Positions 53,230 to 60,542 of a stretch of DNA of 64,000 bases are shown piece after piece. The first letter of the stretch is position 1. Every line of letters begins with the position of its first letter. The stretch is taken from NCBI RefSeq assembly GCF_041438805.1, contig NZ_CP109190.1, positions 4,216,001 through 4,280,000 of the forward strand, in the 5' to 3' direction. A program made the translations under genes and the position numbers. The notes beneath the pieces are model-generated. The model saw nothing but the letters and a program-made list of their open reading frames with translations. It was not told the origin of the DNA and searched no databases. The DNA comes from Streptomyces sp. NBC_01707 (lineage in GTDB: Bacteria; Actinomycetota; Actinomycetes; Streptomycetales; Streptomycetaceae).

Positions 53230-53568
53230 TCACGCATCGGGTACGTGAGGCCGGCGCCCGGTCCCGCGCAGGACCGGAGCGTCAGGTCTCCCCGGCAGAG
53301 GCCGCAGGCGGTGGCCGGGGGTGCGGTGGCGGGCGCGGACCTCGTGGCGCAGGACCTGGCGCGGGGTCTCCATCGTGACCACGGTGCCCCCCGGCACCGT
53401 CGCGAACTGCGGGAATCCGCAGATGTCATGGCCGACGGCGACGGCCGTACGCATCTCGTGGCCGTCCGCGGCGCCGAGGCCGGGTCCCGTCCACCGGACC
53501 GCGGCGTGTACCCGGCCCAGTCCGTTCGCGGACGGCGCCGGCCGGAAATCAAGTCGGTTCGAGTGCAT
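53230..53568 (-). CDS. Small basic protein of unknown function
   Basis: A 112-residue product starting MHSNRLDFRPAPSANGLGRV and containing HDICGFPQFATVPGGTVVTM. GGAGGT lies 5 nt before the ATG, the main reason for calling it. The N-terminal two thirds look like protein; the last 35 residues are Arg/Pro/Gly-rich and could reflect a frameshift or a loosely constrained tail. It follows the PH-domain gene on the same strand and converges on the phospho-sugar mutase (18 bp between stop codons). No homologue recognised. Confidence 0.45.
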   Translation of the reverse strand: MHSNRLDFRPAPSANGLGRVHAAVRWTGPGLGAADGHEMRTAVAVGHDICGFPQFATVPGGTVVTMETPRQVLRHEVRARHRTPGHRLRPLPGRPDAPVLRGTGRRPHVPDA

Positions 53569-53642
53569 GCAACACCTCCATGTCCGCGAGGAGTTGGGGA
53601 GGCCGAGGCCGGAGCGCGGCAGCAGCCGCGCGACCTGCCCCC

Positions 53643-54281
53643 TCAGCCGGTCGCGAACAGCACGACGAGCGCCACCGCACCCACGACCGCCGGCGCGATC
53701 ACCTCGTACGCCCACCGGACGACAACCGTCCCGGAGCCGTCGGCGCCGCCGTCCCCCGCCCGCTCGGCCAACTCCCGCATCTCCCGCACGCTCTGGTCGG
53801 CCGCGGCGGTCCGCGACTTCGCGTCGCGCACATCCGCGTGCACGGACGTCCGCCGGTACGGATCGTCCTGCGCCTTCTGCGTCTGCTGCCGCGCCGCCTT
53901 CTTCCGCTGCCGCAGCGACACCGGCACCGCCCACAACTGGAACTTCGCGCCGTCCTGCGTGAACAGTTCGCTGGAGTACCCGGCCCGCACATCCGCGACC
54001 GCCGTCCACGGCGCCGTGATCGTACGGAACGGGTTACGGATCCGGATGCGCCGGTCGTTCACGAGCACCACCGGCCGCAGCGTGAACGCCACGATCAACG
54101 GCACGGCCGTCAGCAGTCCGGCGAGCGCCAGCCACGGCACCCGGCCGGTGCCCCGGTACACGGCGTCGCCGCCGATCCACCCGACGAGCAGGAGCAGCAG
54201 CACACCGCCCACCAGCCCGGCGGGCGACCGGAACGTCCGGTCGGCGTAGGTCGGCTCGGCTGGGGGCGTGGGGCTCGTCAT
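53643..54281 (-). CDS. PH-domain-like membrane protein
   Basis: A 212-residue membrane protein: two N-terminal helices (about residues 23-42 and 50-68), a bacterial PH-like domain (about 70-125) with LRPVVLVNDRRIRIRNPFRT and ITAPWTAVADVRAGYSSELF, a charged linker (SLRQRKKAARQQTQKAQDDP), and one C-terminal helix (VIAPAVVGAVALVVLFA). This is a common actinobacterial architecture without known role. The ATG at 54281 is set by CAGAAT 7 nt upstream. It is divergent from deoC. Confidence 0.85.
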   Translation of the reverse strand: MTSPTPPAEPTYADRTFRSPAGLVGGVLLLLLVGWIGGDAVYRGTGRVPWLALAGLLTAVPLIVAFTLRPVVLVNDRRIRIRNPFRTITAPWTAVADVRAGYSSELFTQDGAKFQLWAVPVSLRQRKKAARQQTQKAQDDPYRRTSVHADVRDAKSRTAAADQSVREMRELAERAGDGGADGSGTVVVRWAYEVIAPAVVGAVALVVLFATG

Positions 54282-54294
54282 GGGCCCGATTCTG
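54282..54294 (-). promoter_or_regulatory. Leaderless-type -10 element of the PH-domain gene
   Basis: Reading leftward, CAGAAT lies 7 nt before the ATG at 54281; the same hexamer and spacing occur at afsQ1. Confidence 0.45.
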
Positions 54295-54385
54295 CCTGAT
54301 GCGCGGGGGGCCCGCCGGAGCGGCCACCCACCAACCGGCCCGGCACCCTCGCAAACCCGGAATGCGGGTCCCCCTGTACAGGCCG

Positions 54386-54397
54386 CTACGCGCGTAG
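54386..54397 (+). promoter_or_regulatory. Palindromic operator of the deoC operon
   Basis: CTACGCGCGTAG, identical to the pnp site, ends one base before the -10 hexamer TATGCT, so a bound protein would occlude RNA polymerase. Confidence 0.7.
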
Positions 54398-54398
54398 A

Positions 54399-54410
54399 TA
54401 TGCTCATCTG
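54399..54410 (+). promoter_or_regulatory. Leaderless-type -10 element of deoC
   Basis: TATGCT lies 6 nt before the GTG at 54411. Confidence 0.6.
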
Positions 54411-55409
54411 GTGACCATGCCCACCACTGCACCCTCCACCACGGCCGAACGCGTGGGAGGTACCCCCCTCTCCGACGCGACCGCGTCCGACAGCGCCCTG
54501 CGCCGCTTCCTGCACGGGCTGCCCGGCGTCGACGCCGTCGGCCTCGAAGCGCGCGCCGCGTCCCTCGGCACCCGTTCGATCAAGACGACGGCCAAGGCGT
54601 ACGCGATCGACCTCGCCATCTCGATGATCGACCTGACGACGCTCGAAGGCGCGGACACCCCGGGCAAGGTCCGGGCTCTCGCCGCCAAGGCCGTCAACCC
54701 CGACCCGACCGACCGCACGACCCCGCGCACCGCCGCGGTCTGCGTCTACCCCGACATGGCGGCGACGGCCGCCGTCGCGCTGGCCGGTTCCGGCGTGAAG
54801 GTGGCGTCCGTCGCGACGGCCTTCCCGGCCGGGCGTGCGGCGCTCGACATCAAGCTCGCGGACGTCCGCGACGCCGTGGCCGCCGGGGCCGACGAGATCG
54901 ACATGGTGATCGACCGGGGCGCGTTCCTCTCCGGCCGTTATCTCAAGGTGTACGAGGAGATCCTCGCCGTGAAGGCCGAGTGCGCCCGTGCCGACGGCAC
55001 CGACGCCCGCCTCAAGGTCATCTTCGAGACCGGCGAGCTGTCCACGTACGACAACATCCGCCGCGCGTCCTGGCTCGGGATGCTGGCGGGCGCGGACTTC
55101 ATCAAGACGTCGACCGGCAAGGTCGGGACGAACGCCACGCCCGCGAACACGCTGCTCATGCTGGAGGCCGTGCGCGACTTCCGGGAGCAGACCGGTGTGC
55201 AGATCGGCGTGAAGCCGGCCGGCGGCATCCGCACCTCGAAGGACGCGATCAAGTTCCTCGTCCTGGTCAACGAGACCGTCGGCGAGGACTGGCTGGACAA
55301 CCACTGGTTCCGCTTCGGCGCCTCCAGCCTGCTGAACGACCTGCTGATGCAGCGTCAGAAGCTCAGCACCGGCCGTTACTCCGGCCCCGATTACGTGACG
55401 GTGGACTGA
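54411..55409 (+). CDS. deoC: Deoxyribose-phosphate aldolase
   Basis: A 332-residue class I aldolase that cleaves 2-deoxyribose-5-phosphate into acetaldehyde and glyceraldehyde-3-phosphate. The Schiff-base lysine is K232 in ADFIKTSTGKVG and the activating lysine K268 in GVKPAGGIR; the catalytic Asp is in the ETGEL/EIDMVIDRGAFL region. An N-terminal extension of about 60 residues makes it the longer actinobacterial/eukaryotic type. A second possible start (ATG 54417) is two codons in. It starts a three-gene operon with two aldehyde dehydrogenase genes. Confidence 0.95.
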   Translation: MTMPTTAPSTTAERVGGTPLSDATASDSALRRFLHGLPGVDAVGLEARAASLGTRSIKTTAKAYAIDLAISMIDLTTLEGADTPGKVRALAAKAVNPDPTDRTTPRTAAVCVYPDMAATAAVALAGSGVKVASVATAFPAGRAALDIKLADVRDAVAAGADEIDMVIDRGAFLSGRYLKVYEEILAVKAECARADGTDARLKVIFETGELSTYDNIRRASWLGMLAGADFIKTSTGKVGTNATPANTLLMLEAVRDFREQTGVQIGVKPAGGIRTSKDAIKFLVLVNETVGEDWLDNHWFRFGASSLLNDLLMQRQKLSTGRYSGPDYVTVD

Positions 55410-55414
55410 TCCCC

Positions 55415-56872
55415 ATGGCATCTGCATTCGAGTACGCACCCGCCCCCGAGTCGCGGTCGGTCGTCGACATCGCTCCCTCGTACGGGCTGTTCATCGACGG
55501 TGAGTTCACCGACGCTGCTGACGGCAAGGTCTTCAAGACGGTCTCCCCGTCGTCCGAGGAGGTCCTCTCCGAGGTCGCGCAGGCCGGCGCCGCGGATGTC
55601 GACCGGGCCGTGAAGGCGGCCCGCAAGGCGTTCGAGAAGTGGTCGGCGCTGCCCGGCTCCGAGCGCGCCAAGTACCTCTTCCGGATCGCCCGGATCATCC
55701 AGGAGCGCAGCCGCGAGCTCGCCGTCCTCGAGACCCTCGACAACGGCAAGCCGATCAAGGAGACCCGCGACGCGGACCTTCCGCTGGTCGCGGCGCACTT
55801 CTTCTACTACGCGGGCTGGGCCGACAAGCTCGACCACGCCGGCTACGGCCCGAACCCCCGGCCGCTCGGCGTCGCGGGCCAGGTCATCCCGTGGAACTTC
55901 CCGCTGCTGATGCTGGCCTGGAAGATCGCCCCGGCTCTCGCCACCGGCAACACGGTGGTCCTGAAGCCCGCAGAGACGACCCCGCTCTCCGCGCTGTTCT
56001 TCGCCGACATCTGCCGCCAGGCGGGCCTGCCCAAGGGTGTCGTGAACATCCTCACCGGGTACGGGGACGCGGGCGCGGCCCTCGTCGAGCACCCTGACGT
56101 CGACAAGGTCGCCTTCACCGGCTCGACCGCGGTCGGCAAGGCCATCGCCCGCCAGGTCGCGGGCACCGACAAGAAGGTCACCCTGGAGCTGGGCGGCAAG
56201 GGCGCGAACATCGTCTTCGACGACGCCCCGATCGACCAGGCCGTCGAGGGCATCGTCACCGGCATCTTCTTCAACCAGGGCCAGGTCTGCTGCGCGGGCT
56301 CGCGCCTCCTCGTCCAGGAGTCGATCCAGGACGAACTGCTGGACTCCCTGAAGCGCCGGCTGTCCACGCTGCGCCTCGGCGACCCGCTGGACAAGAACAC
56401 CGATATCGGCGCGATCAACTCCCAGGAGCAGCTCTCCCGGATCACGGCGCTGGTGGAGACGGGCGAGGCGGAGGGCGCCGATCGCTGGTCCGCCCCCTGT
56501 GACCTCCCGTCGTCCGGCTACTGGTTCGCCCCGACGCTGTTCACGAACGTCACCCAGGCGCACACCATCGCCCGCGACGAGATCTTCGGCCCGGTGCTGT
56601 CCGTGCTGTCGTTCCGCACGCCGGACGAGGCGGTCGCCAAGGCCAACAACAGCCAGTACGGCCTGTCGGCCGGCATCTGGACGGAGAAGGGCTCCCGCAT
56701 CCTCGCGGTGGCGAACAAGCTCCGGGCGGGCGTCGTCTGGGCCAACACGTTCAACAAGTTCGACCCGACCTCGCCGTTCGGCGGCTACAAGGAGTCGGGC
56801 TTCGGCCGTGAAGGCGGCCGTCACGGCCTGGAGGCGTACCTCGCCCCGTCGAGCCCGGAGGGCGAGCGTTGA
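55415..56872 (+). CDS. Aldehyde dehydrogenase (deoC operon)
   Basis: A 485-residue NAD(P)-dependent aldehyde dehydrogenase. Coenzyme-binding VIPWNFPLLMLAWKIAPALA and GSTAVGKAIARQ, the general base in LELGGKGANIVF, the nucleophile C292 in FFNQGQVCCAGSR and the C-terminal FGGYKESGFGREGG are all present. It starts 5 bp after deoC, so its natural substrate is probably the acetaldehyde released by DeoC (inference from context). No convincing ribosome site, consistent with coupling. The end overlaps the next gene (TGATG). Confidence 0.93.
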   Translation: MASAFEYAPAPESRSVVDIAPSYGLFIDGEFTDAADGKVFKTVSPSSEEVLSEVAQAGAADVDRAVKAARKAFEKWSALPGSERAKYLFRIARIIQERSRELAVLETLDNGKPIKETRDADLPLVAAHFFYYAGWADKLDHAGYGPNPRPLGVAGQVIPWNFPLLMLAWKIAPALATGNTVVLKPAETTPLSALFFADICRQAGLPKGVVNILTGYGDAGAALVEHPDVDKVAFTGSTAVGKAIARQVAGTDKKVTLELGGKGANIVFDDAPIDQAVEGIVTGIFFNQGQVCCAGSRLLVQESIQDELLDSLKRRLSTLRLGDPLDKNTDIGAINSQEQLSRITALVETGEAEGADRWSAPCDLPSSGYWFAPTLFTNVTQAHTIARDEIFGPVLSVLSFRTPDEAVAKANNSQYGLSAGIWTEKGSRILAVANKLRAGVVWANTFNKFDPTSPFGGYKESGFGREGGRHGLEAYLAPSSPEGER

Positions 56873-57792
56873 TGAATGCAGTTGAGCACACTGACCGACT
56901 GAGCGTCTTCAAGACCTACAAGCTGTACGTCGGGGGCAAGTTCCCCCGCTCCGAGAGCGGCCGGGTGTACGAGGTGACGGACTCCAAGGGCAAGTGGCTG
57001 GCGAACGCGCCTCAGTCGTCCCGCAAGGACGCGCGTGACGCGGTCGTGGCCGCCCGCAAGGCGTTCGGCGGATGGTCGGGCGCGACGGCGTACAACCGCG
57101 GCCAGATCCTCTACCGCATCGCGGAGATGCTGGAGGGCCGCAGGGGCCAGTTCGTACGCGAAGTGGCGGACGCGGAGGGGCTGTCGAAGTCCAAGGCGGC
57201 TGCCGTCGTGGACGCGGCCGTCGACCGCTGGGTCTGGTATGCGGGGTGGACCGACAAGATCGGCCAGATCGTGGGCGGGGCGAACCCGGTCGCGGGCCCC
57301 TTCTTCAACCTGTCCACGCCCGAGCCGACCGGCGTGGTCGCGGTCGTGGCCCCGCAGGCGTCGTCGTTCCTGGGCCTGGTCTCGGTCGTCGCCCCGGTGA
57401 TCGCCACCGGCAACACGGCCGTCGTCATCGCGTCCGCCGACGCGCCGCTGCCGGCGCTGTCCCTGGGCGAGGTGCTGGCCACCTCCGACCTGCCGGGCGG
57501 TGTGGTGAACATCCTGTCCGGGAGGACGGCGGAGCTCGCGGCCCCGCTCGCGGCCCACCAGGACGTCAACGCGATCGACCTGACCGGCGCCGACGCCGAA
57601 CTGGCGAAGGAACTGGAGATCGCGGCGGCGGACAACCTGAAGCGAGTTCTCCGCCCGCCCGCCTCCCGTCCACAGGCTGTGGACGGAGACTGGTCGGCCG
57701 ACCCGGGCACCCACCGCCTGACGGCCTTCCTGGAGACCAAGACGGTCTGGCACCCCACGGGTGCGCTCGGCGTCTCCGGTTCCTCCTACTGA
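56872..57792 (+). CDS. Truncated aldehyde dehydrogenase homologue lacking the catalytic half
   Basis: A 306-residue protein equivalent to the N-terminal coenzyme-binding part of aldehyde dehydrogenases: LYVGGKFPRSESGRVYEVTD, then RKAFGGWSGATAYNRGQILY, VVAPQASSFLGLVSVVAPVI and the GNTAVVIASADAPLPALSLG block that parallels the Rossmann region. It stops shortly after the region equivalent to ELGGK and has no catalytic cysteine, no general-base glutamate and no C-terminal FGGxKxSG. The frame is clean and codon use normal, so it looks like a maintained pseudoenzyme rather than decay. ATG 56872 overlaps the upstream stop; GGAGG lies 9 nt upstream. Confidence 0.88.
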   Translation: MNAVEHTDRLSVFKTYKLYVGGKFPRSESGRVYEVTDSKGKWLANAPQSSRKDARDAVVAARKAFGGWSGATAYNRGQILYRIAEMLEGRRGQFVREVADAEGLSKSKAAAVVDAAVDRWVWYAGWTDKIGQIVGGANPVAGPFFNLSTPEPTGVVAVVAPQASSFLGLVSVVAPVIATGNTAVVIASADAPLPALSLGEVLATSDLPGGVVNILSGRTAELAAPLAAHQDVNAIDLTGADAELAKELEIAAADNLKRVLRPPASRPQAVDGDWSADPGTHRLTAFLETKTVWHPTGALGVSGSSY

Positions 57793-57799
57793 CCGACGC

Positions 57800-57847
57800 G
57801 GCTGCGGCCCGCCCCTCCGGAACACCATGGAGGGGCGGGCCGCAGCC
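57800..57847. terminator. Strong bidirectional terminator after the deoC operon
   Basis: A perfect 19-bp stem with a 10-base loop (ggaacaccat), 7 bases after the truncated dehydrogenase gene and 13 bases from the stop of the converging gene. Confidence 0.95.
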
Positions 57848-57860
57848 CTGTGCGCCGGGA

Positions 57861-58250
57861 TCAGCCGTGCAGCAGCCCGGCGACCTGCCCCACCACCGGC
57901 AGGTCCTTCAGTGCACCGCCGCTGGTCAGCGGATCGGTGACGACGCCCGTGGAGACCGGCTTGAAGTCGGCGACCTGCGTGCCCACCCCGTTCGCCAGCG
58001 GGTCGACGCCCGTGTTGGCCAGCGGGTCGAGCTGCAACTGCGTGAGGGGCGAGACCGCGTGCCCGAACGCACCGGTCGCGCCGCCGACCGCATCGAGGCT
58101 GCTGTCGGCGCCCGAGGCCGGTGCGACGGGCAGCGGCGCAGCCTGTGCCGCCGCACCCCCCGCACCGAGCGCGGCGCCCACCGCGGTGACGGTCAGACCC
58201 GCGCGCAGCAGCGCACGACGCCGGGACCTGGAAAGTGCATGACGTGCCAT
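57861..58250 (-). CDS. Secreted Ala/Gly-rich protein
   Basis: A 129-residue protein with a twin-arginine-like, very basic signal (RHALSRSRRRALLRAGLTVT then VGAALGAGGAAAQAAP) cleaved near AQA-AP. The mature part of about 85 residues contains a near repeat, DPLANTGVDPLANGVGTQVA, and ends LPVVGQVAGLLHG, a short amphipathic helix. No known domain; the size and composition recall small Streptomyces exported proteins of unknown role. The ATG at 58250 is chosen because the signal peptide then begins normally. Confidence 0.75.
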   Translation of the reverse strand: MARHALSRSRRRALLRAGLTVTAVGAALGAGGAAAQAAPLPVAPASGADSSLDAVGGATGAFGHAVSPLTQLQLDPLANTGVDPLANGVGTQVADFKPVSTGVVTDPLTSGGALKDLPVVGQVAGLLHG

Positions 58251-58379
58251 GGAGTTCCCACCTGATCGAACCGATCGAGTAATCATCTGGGTACGTAGCG
58301 TAATTGAGGTGTGATGCTGGATACCAACACAGGCACCGGGGGGTTCCCTGCGCCGGTCGATGCCTCACACTGGTGTCCC

Positions 58380-59021
58380 GTGAGTCCCCAACCGATCCCG
58401 ACCCGCGTCGTGCTGCTCGCGGGCCCCTCCGGCTCCGGCAAGTCCTCCCTCGCCGCCCGCACCGACCTTCCGGTGCTGCGCCTGGACGACTTCTACAAGG
58501 AGGGCGACGACCCCACGCTGCCGGTGGTCCCGGGCAGTTCGGACATCGACTGGGACTCCGCCCAGTCCTGGGACGCGGACGCGGCGGTCGCCGCCATCAT
58601 GGAGCTGTGCCGCACGGGACGTACGAACGTCCCGGTGTACGACATCTCCACCAGCTCCCGGGTCGACCGCGAGGCACTCCACATCGAGCGCACGCCGCTG
58701 TTCGTGGCCGAGGGCATCTTCGCGGCGGAGATAGTGGAGCGGTGCCAGGACCTGGGTGTCCTGGCAGACGCCCTGTGCCTGCGCGGCCGCCCTACGACGA
58801 CGTTCCGCCGCAGGCTGCTGCGGGATCTGCGCGAGGGCCGGAAGTCGGTGCCGTTCCTGCTCCGGCGGGGATGGCGCCTGATGCGGGCGGAACGACGGAT
58901 CGTGGCGCGCCAGACCGAACTCGGCGCGTATCCCTGCGGGAAGCAGGAGGCGCTGGGACGACTGGCCGCGGCAGCAGCCGGCCGCTGCCGCCGGGCCCCC
59001 GCGGCACGCGGGATGGCCTGA
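58380..59021 (+). CDS. Uridine kinase-like P-loop protein
   Basis: A 213-residue P-loop kinase. Walker A GPSGSGKSS lies at about residues 16-24, followed by LPVLRLDDFYKEGDDPTLPV and DIDWDSAQSWD, the substrate-binding pattern of uridine kinase/phosphoribulokinase enzymes, then VPVYDISTSSRVDRE and LFVAEGIFAAEIV, the Walker B-like strand. The C-terminus is Arg/Ala-rich. GTG 58380 gives the usual start before VVLLAGPSGSGK; an upstream GTG at 58311 would add 23 codons with weaker GC3 bias. Uridine/cytidine phosphorylation is a reasonable inference. Confidence 0.85.
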   Translation: MSPQPIPTRVVLLAGPSGSGKSSLAARTDLPVLRLDDFYKEGDDPTLPVVPGSSDIDWDSAQSWDADAAVAAIMELCRTGRTNVPVYDISTSSRVDREALHIERTPLFVAEGIFAAEIVERCQDLGVLADALCLRGRPTTTFRRRLLRDLREGRKSVPFLLRRGWRLMRAERRIVARQTELGAYPCGKQEALGRLAAAAAGRCRRAPAARGMA

Positions 59022-59061
59022 GGGCTCCTCGTTTCGGTCCTGCTGGGCTCACAGCGGGAGT

Positions 59062-59259
59062 TCACGCGTCCCGCAGCCTGAGCACCGGCCCGCCTCCGAG
59101 CAGCGCGGCCACCGCCCATCCGGCGAGCACCCCCAGCCCGGTCCACGGGCCGATGGGCAGCGTGTCGCGACCGACGGTGGCCTGGACGGCGAGGCCCGCG
59201 GTCATCGGGGCGATCTGCTGCAGATACCGGTGCCGGTCCGGGTCGGTGACCAGTTGTCG
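59062..59259 (-). pseudogene. C-terminal remnant of an ABC-2-type permease
   Basis: About 65 codons ending in a normal stop: RQLVTDPDRHRYLQQIAPMT, then AGLAVQATVGRDTLPIGPWT and GLGVLAGWAVAALLGG ending VLRLRDA. This is the last extracellular loop and helix of an ABC-2 permease (the LPIGPWTGLGVLAGWAV type). No start codon or preceding helices exist upstream; the sequence instead joins a fragment on the other strand at about 59255-59262. Confidence 0.7.
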
Positions 59260-59398
59260 CGACGCACCTGCTGATCACTGAGGAGACGGTGAAGACGCAC
59301 GTCAGCCGAATCCTGGCCGAACTCGCCCTGCGCGACCGGACCCGAGCGGTGGTGGCGGCCTACGAATCAGGCCTGGTCGCCCCCGGCTTCCGCGACTG
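59259..59398 (+). pseudogene. C-terminal remnant of a LuxR/NarL-type response regulator
   Basis: About 45 codons: HLLITEETVKTHVSRILAEL then ALRDRTRAVVAAYESGLVAP and GFRD with a stop at 59396-59398. TEETVKTHVSRILAELALRDRTxAVV is the recognition half of the LuxR helix-turn-helix. The receiver domain and first helix are missing; the reading frame meets the permease remnant directly. Confidence 0.75.
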
Positions 59399-59509
59399 AG
59401 CACGACACCTTGGGTCCGCCCTGCCCCGTGCGGCGATCGAGGGCGCCTCTCGCTCCTTCCGCGCCCGAGGACCGGGTCGCAAGGACGCCGCCTCCCCGAA
59501 CGCACCTCA

Positions 59510-59533
59510 GGGCCGGACAGGACCCCCCGGCCC
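59510..59533. terminator. Candidate terminator downstream of sigQ
   Basis: A 7-bp stem (GGGCCGG with CCGGCCC) with a 10-base loop in the 216-bp gap between the LuxR remnant and the sigQ 3' end. The rest of the gap shows no gene. Confidence 0.45.
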
Positions 59534-59614
59534 GTCCGACCCTGCTGTGTTCCCCGTGAACCGCCGCTCCCCCCGAAGCGGCAGTCCCCGTTCCCCCGGT
59601 TCCCCCCGCTGCCT

Positions 59615-60361
59615 TCAGGCCACCAGCTCGCCGAAGGACTCCTCCTCGTCACGGCCGAAGCTCAGCACCTCGTCCTCGCGCAGCCGTCGCAACGACCGCC
59701 AGATGCTCGACTTCACCGTGCCGACACTGATGTCGAGGATCGACGCGATCTCCGGGTCCGTGCGCCCCTCGTAGTACCGCAGGACCAGCATCGTGCGCTG
59801 GACTTCCGGCAGCCGCGCCAGCGCCTGCCAGAGCACGGCGCGCAGTTCCGTACCGCGCATCGCGTCCGTGTCGCCCGCCGTCTCCGGCAGCTCCTCGGTC
59901 GGGTATTCGTTCAGCTTGCGCCGACGCCAGGCGCTGATGTGCAGGTTGGTCATGGTGCGGCGCAGATACCCGCCGACCGCCGCCTTGTCGCTGATCCGGT
60001 CCCATGCCCGGTACGTCGAGAAGAGGGCGCTCTGCAGCAGGTCCTCGGCCTCGAACCGGTCACCGGTCAGGTGGTAGGCGGTTGCGTACAGGGAGGCACG
60101 GCGCTCCTGGACGTAGGCCGTGAACGCCGCTTCGGCGTCCGCGGTCTCCGCCAGGGGCTTCCGCTCCCCCGAGCCCTCCCCGTACGCAGCTCCCCCGTTG
60201 GCCCCCGCAGACGCGTCGACCACCGTCATGTACGACGTGTACTGCCGCCCGGCGCCACGAACGCACCCCCGACCCGCGGCGCCGGACTTCTCGGTGCCCC
60301 TGCCGACGTCGTGGAGACGCGTGACAACTGCGCTTGAGGTGGTGCTGTGCAGTGCGTTCAT
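59615..60361 (-). CDS. sigQ: ECF sigma factor SigQ
   Basis: A 248-residue extracytoplasmic-function sigma factor of the SigE type. Region 2 (about residues 80-145) contains FTAYVQERRASLYATAYHLT and AEDLLQSALFSTYRAWDRIS; region 4 (about 180-235) contains LARLPEVQRTMLVLRYYEGR and EIASILDISVGTVKSSIWRS. An N-terminal extension of about 75 residues precedes region 2. In S. coelicolor sigQ is divergent from afsQ1-afsQ2 and is activated by AfsQ1, antagonising AfsQ-driven antibiotic production; the same arrangement occurs here. The ATG at 60361 has GGGGGG 8 nt upstream. A longer frame to 60427 is less likely. Confidence 0.93.
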   Translation of the reverse strand: MNALHSTTSSAVVTRLHDVGRGTEKSGAAGRGCVRGAGRQYTSYMTVVDASAGANGGAAYGEGSGERKPLAETADAEAAFTAYVQERRASLYATAYHLTGDRFEAEDLLQSALFSTYRAWDRISDKAAVGGYLRRTMTNLHISAWRRRKLNEYPTEELPETAGDTDAMRGTELRAVLWQALARLPEVQRTMLVLRYYEGRTDPEIASILDISVGTVKSSIWRSLRRLREDEVLSFGRDEEESFGELVA

Positions 60362-60444
60362 CTCGCGCCCCCCGTCGGTGGAGTCCGTCCGTTCCATGTG
60401 CCAATGAGCTTGCCCGCGCTGTTTCATGGCGCTGTCCGCCGACT

Positions 60445-60460
60445 GTCACAGACCTGTCAC
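60445..60460. promoter_or_regulatory. AfsQ1-binding site
   Basis: GTCAC-agacct-GTCAC is an exact match to the published AfsQ1 consensus GTnAC-n6-GTnAC. It lies between the divergent sigQ and afsQ1 starts, about 84 bp from each, where the regulator would control both. Confidence 0.88.
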
Positions 60461-60529
60461 AGGCCCTCCGACCGGCGTGCCGTCCGAATGAGAGGCCTCC
60501 AACGGTCGAACTGAGGCTCTCCCATGGGC

Positions 60530-60542
60530 CAGAATGACCCCC
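60530..60542 (+). promoter_or_regulatory. Leaderless-type -10 element of afsQ1
   Basis: CAGAAT lies 7 nt before the GTG at 60543, which decides that start over an ATG at 60534. Confidence 0.55.

Noticed and set aside
58311..58379. N-terminal extension of the uridine-kinase-like protein from GTG 58311
   Set aside because: Third-position GC drops in these 23 codons and the kinase domain begins normally from GTG 58380; kept only as an alternative start.
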